A stretch of 8,279 nt of DNA from Desulfobacterales bacterium. GTDB taxonomy: Bacteria; Desulfobacterota; Desulfobacteria; Desulfobacterales; RPRI01. The first letter of the stretch is position 1. Each line of letters starts with the position of its first letter. The translations under genes were made by a program, and so were the position numbers. Shown here piece by piece: positions 6,716 through 8,279 of the stretch. The notes under the pieces were generated by a model that worked only from the letters and a program-made list of their open reading frames with translations, made no database searches and had not been told where the DNA came from. The stretch spans positions 1 to 8,279 of the forward strand of contig JAGVOC010000236.1 of NCBI GenBank assembly GCA_020052975.1. The letters are read 5' to 3'.

Positions 6716-7261
6716 TTAGAAGGACTCTGCAAGAACATTGAAACCAGCTTCTTCTAAAAGACCCAATACCTTTTCTCTCTTCTCTTTAAATTCACTGGTG
6801 AAGAGAGGTTTGCACTGCATAATGTACAACTTTCCCTCTATTAACCTCTGTGCAAAACCATAACAGTCTTTCCCCGGACAACCTTCACATTTCTCACCCG
6901 GAAGAGAACCGGAAAGGCTCAATGAGGTCAATATCAGCCAACTGTCCAACTTAGGCTTGATATTTTCACGATTATCATAGGTCATATTTATAAGGTCTTT
7001 TAACCGGTCTAAGATTTCTCTTGCCTTATTCTCGTTTTCAAGCTTGGTTATGGCGATCTCTTTGGGACGGAAGGTTATCTGCCTGCCATCCTTTTTCAGG
7101 GTGAGAACCTGTTCGTTGTGATTATAGATACATCCTCTGAAACCGGTATTGAGATAAGGCAGTACGTCCCCGATATCATCTGTGAGTTCTGCTGCTATCC
7201 TTATCTTATCAGGGTCTGCTAAACACATACCGGCGGTGAATTTATATCCTTTAAGCAACAT
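6716..7261 (-). CDS. Fe-S protein paralog 2 with CX2CX4CX16C motif
   Basis: A soluble 181-residue protein related along its whole length to the product of 4808-5335. The N-terminal domain has VLPYLNTGFRGCIYN (33-47), then KDGRQITFRPKEIAI (57-71). The cysteine motif is C125-X2-C128-X4-C133-X16-C150, exactly the spacing of the first paralog, expected to hold a 4Fe-4S cluster. Here the middle reads CPGKDCYGFAQRL, so the usual glycine after the second cysteine is replaced by proline-glycine. It has extra cysteines at 13 and 44, and a C-terminal helix (155-181) not found in paralog 1. I chose ATG at 7261 over an upstream in-frame start at 7297 because GGAGG lies seven bases before it and MLLKGY matches the start of the relative. 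Function unknown; the setting suggests redox work with the thioredoxin and CcdA. Confidence 0.88.
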   Translation of the reverse strand: MLLKGYKFTAGMCLADPDKIRIAAELTDDIGDVLPYLNTGFRGCIYNHNEQVLTLKKDGRQITFRPKEIAITKLENENKAREILDRLKDLINMTYDNRENIKPKLDSWLILTSLSLSGSLPGEKCEGCPGKDCYGFAQRLIEGKLYIMQCKPLFTSEFKEKREKVLGLLEEAGFNVLAESF

Positions 7262-7333
7262 TGCTTTTCCTCCCTCCTTTTTGGTATGCTTCTGCATCTA
7301 TTTTACTGCTACAGCGAAACTCTTAACACTTGC

Positions 7334-7361
7334 CGGACTGCTATAAGAAGAGAAGTGAAGG
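7334..7361. repeat. Left arm of a 28-bp inverted repeat
   Basis: Bases 7334-7361 are the reverse complement of 7859-7886 at 27 of 28 positions, with the first 25 (7334-7358) perfect. This arm begins ten bases past the stop of the secreted-protein gene. Outside the arms AACAC recurs on both sides (on the left with a 4-base offset), hinting that the repeat was once longer. Confidence 0.9.
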
Positions 7362-7370
7362 TGTTGTTTA

Positions 7371-7829
7371 CTAACGTCTTTTCCAACCGGCCCAAACAGG
7401 AAAACCACTTTCATCACGAAGCCTCAGTATTTCGTCTCCTTTTTTTACTTCAGCGGCAATGACAGCCGGTGTTCCTTGAAAGGTTATCTTTGAGCCTTTG
7501 ACCTCAATTTTGTCCTTCGGCTGAATCTTGATGTCCTGGTTTTCGATATACCATCCCGGGCCCAGATGAATCGGAATTGTTTCTTTGCCTGTTTTAACAA
7601 TCAGATGTACGCCGTAGTACATCCCTTTTATTGGGGTAATCCTTTCAATGCTGACTACCTCCCCGCTGATGGTTTCAACGGTTTTTGGGTCATACATCCT
7701 GCCGTATTGGCCTCCCGGACCCCAGCCTCCGCTCCCCATCCACTTCATTCCTCTCTGAGCAGAAGATTCTGTGACGAGGAGAAAGCTGAGAATGGAAATC
7801 ACTGTTATTAAGGTGCCTGCTTTTCGCAT
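7371..7829 (-). CDS. Secreted small protein, possible OB-fold, unknown function
   Basis: A 152-residue protein that I do not recognise as a characterised family. Residues 1-25 are a signal peptide (MRKAG, hydrophobic core, TESSA-Q cleavage). A Gly/Trp/Met-rich linker follows (RGMKWMGSGGWGPGGQYGR), then a beta-rich domain from about 44: TVETISGEVVSIERITPIKG, VHLIVKTGKETIPIHLGPGW, KIEVKGSKITFQG and AAEVKKGDEILRLRD. The order of short strands with GEVVSIE and VKGSKI suggests a small OB-like barrel, as in secreted BOF/YgiW-type proteins; this is inference. Its charge and strand pattern suggest binding rather than catalysis, and there are no cysteines. ATG at 7829 was chosen over an upstream GTG (7865) because it follows GAGGA by four bases and starts the signal peptide. 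The gene is tightly bracketed by a 28-bp inverted repeat, so it may have arrived as a unit. Confidence 0.85.
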   Translation of the reverse strand: MRKAGTLITVISILSFLLVTESSAQRGMKWMGSGGWGPGGQYGRMYDPKTVETISGEVVSIERITPIKGMYYGVHLIVKTGKETIPIHLGPGWYIENQDIKIQPKDKIEVKGSKITFQGTPAVIAAEVKKGDEILRLRDESGFPVWAGWKRR

Positions 7830-7858
7830 TTTGTCCTCTATGGATTCAATTGGTAATT

Positions 7859-7886
7859 CCCTCACTTCTCTTCTTATAGCAGTCCG
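7859..7886. repeat. Right arm of a 28-bp inverted repeat
   Basis: Partner of 7334-7361 (27 of 28 complementary, 25 in a row). It starts 30 bases upstream of the ATG at 7829. Together the arms span 553 bases and hold exactly one gene. No transposase or recombinase gene lies inside, and no clear target-site duplication is seen outside. Confidence 0.9.
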
Positions 7887-7898
7887 TGTTTTCTTTTC

Positions 7899-8000
7899 CT
7901 AACCGACAACCTTCTTGATTTTCTCAACCGAAAGTACTTTTCCAGCCGATTTCACTTCACCGTCCACAACCAAGGCAGGGGTAACCTGTCGTATAGTCAA
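7899..8000 (-). pseudogene. C-terminal relic of a small thioredoxin gene
   Basis: The frame ends in TAG (7901-7899) and is closed upstream by TAG (8003-8001). Its product, from VTPALVVDGEVKSAGK to VLSVEKIKKVVG, matches the last third of the intact thioredoxin at 3157-3387 (ITPALAVEGEVKSVGKVLSVEEIKKLL) nearly residue for residue. The N-terminal 45 or so residues, including the CxxC redox site, are gone, and no proper start remains. Its DNA differs at many third positions from the intact copy, so this is an old or separately acquired paralog, not a recent duplicate. It lies 15 bases beyond the arsR stop, showing that an arsR-thioredoxin gene order once existed here. Confidence 0.88.
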
Positions 8001-8015
8001 CTATTAGAGAAAAAA

Positions 8016-8279
8016 TTATATTTTCTTGAGCATATCCCTGTTCAATTCCAGGCGAGTTTTAACCACCTTGTTCACACAGCTAAAGAACTCCATAACGCAG
8101 GGAATTTCCAGGCAGTAATAGATATTCAACCCTTCTTTCCTGTCTGATAGGATGCCTGCTTTTCTCAGCAGTGCCAGATGCCTGGATACATTAGATGCCT
8201 CTGCCTCTACATATTTTACAATCTCTCCCACGCTCTTTTCTTCTTTGGATACACATTCAACTATCTTCAGTCGAATAGG
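8016..8279 (-). CDS. arsR: ArsR/SmtB-family metalloregulator (5' end outside window)
   Basis: 87 residues of a winged-helix repressor are visible. The frame is open to the right edge and begins PIRLKIVECV, the usual 'DP.R..I' region, so roughly 10-25 N-terminal residues are missing. The internal GTG at 8231 is not the start. The recognition helix is ASNVSRHLALLRKAGILSD (fragment residues 28-46) and the wing is RKEGLNIYYCL. The E. coli-type ELCVCDL site is absent from the DNA-binding helix. Instead C56, C61 and C68 lie at the end of the wing and in the last helix (C-X4-C-X6-C), a plausible three-thiol As(III) or Sb(III) site, with C9 as another candidate. It presumably represses the downstream genes and releases DNA on binding As(III). 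The operator is outside the window. It sits at the head of the whole minus-strand cluster. Confidence 0.93.
   Translation of the reverse strand, partial: PIRLKIVECVSKEEKSVGEIVKYVEAEASNVSRHLALLRKAGILSDRKEGLNIYYCLEIPCVMEFFSCVNKVVKTRLELNRDMLKKI

Noticed and set aside
4808..7261. Fe-S proteins as true corrinoid/Fe-S protein subunits of the acetyl-CoA pathway
   Set aside because: They are only about 175-181 residues, lack the TIM-barrel and corrinoid domains, and no acetyl-CoA pathway genes are nearby; only the cysteine motif is shared.
7262..7297. Longer start for Fe-S protein 2 at 7297
   Set aside because: The extra 12 residues are encoded by the purine-rich ribosome site itself, and the paralog starts at the MLLK position.

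Overview
Every gene in this window is on the minus strand, so it reads biologically from 8279 down to 1. It looks like an arsenic-resistance and thiol-redox island, followed by the start of an unrelated ABC-exporter operon. Strong GGAGG-type ribosome sites, signal peptides and a LolD/LolE-like ABC pair suggest a Gram-negative bacterium. Paralogous Fe-S proteins with a corrinoid/Fe-S-protein-type cysteine motif, next to CcdA and several thioredoxins, suggest an anaerobe, perhaps Desulfobacterota or Nitrospirota. That placement is inference from gene content only.

Layout in transcription order: an ArsR-family repressor entering from the right edge (8279-8016); a relic of a small thioredoxin gene (8000-7899); a secreted small protein of unknown function (7829-7371) bracketed by a 28-bp inverted repeat; Fe-S protein paralog 2 (7261-6716); a secreted thioredoxin (6640-6245); a CcdA-type membrane thiol transporter (6139-5432); a short relic resembling an ACR3 tail (5405-5348); Fe-S protein paralog 1, apparently starting at ATT (5335-4808); an ArsP_1-type permease (4709-3417); an intact small cytosolic thioredoxin (3387-3157); an unidentified C-terminal gene relic (3136-3002); the ACR3 arsenite exporter (2932-1841); a relic start of an Fe-S paralog (1828-1802); a repeat-bearing promoter region (1793-1741); an ABC ATPase (1698-994); and its FtsX-type permease, cut by the left edge (1001-1).

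Working model (inference): ArsR senses As(III). ACR3 exports arsenite, and the ArsP_1-type permease with its small thioredoxin handles another, possibly organic, arsenical. CcdA passes reducing power across the membrane to the secreted thioredoxin. The two Fe-S paralogs could be cytosolic electron carriers or sensors linked to this relay; their role is unknown.

The most unusual features are the scars. Three or four partial genes sit exactly at gene junctions, and the two ACR3/Fe-S-protein junctions are related in sequence. This indicates that a former arsR-trx / acr3-FeS arrangement was duplicated and then pruned. The permease-thioredoxin block is clearly richer in GC than its neighbours, which fits mosaic assembly. 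No stretch longer than about 210 bases lacks a gene.
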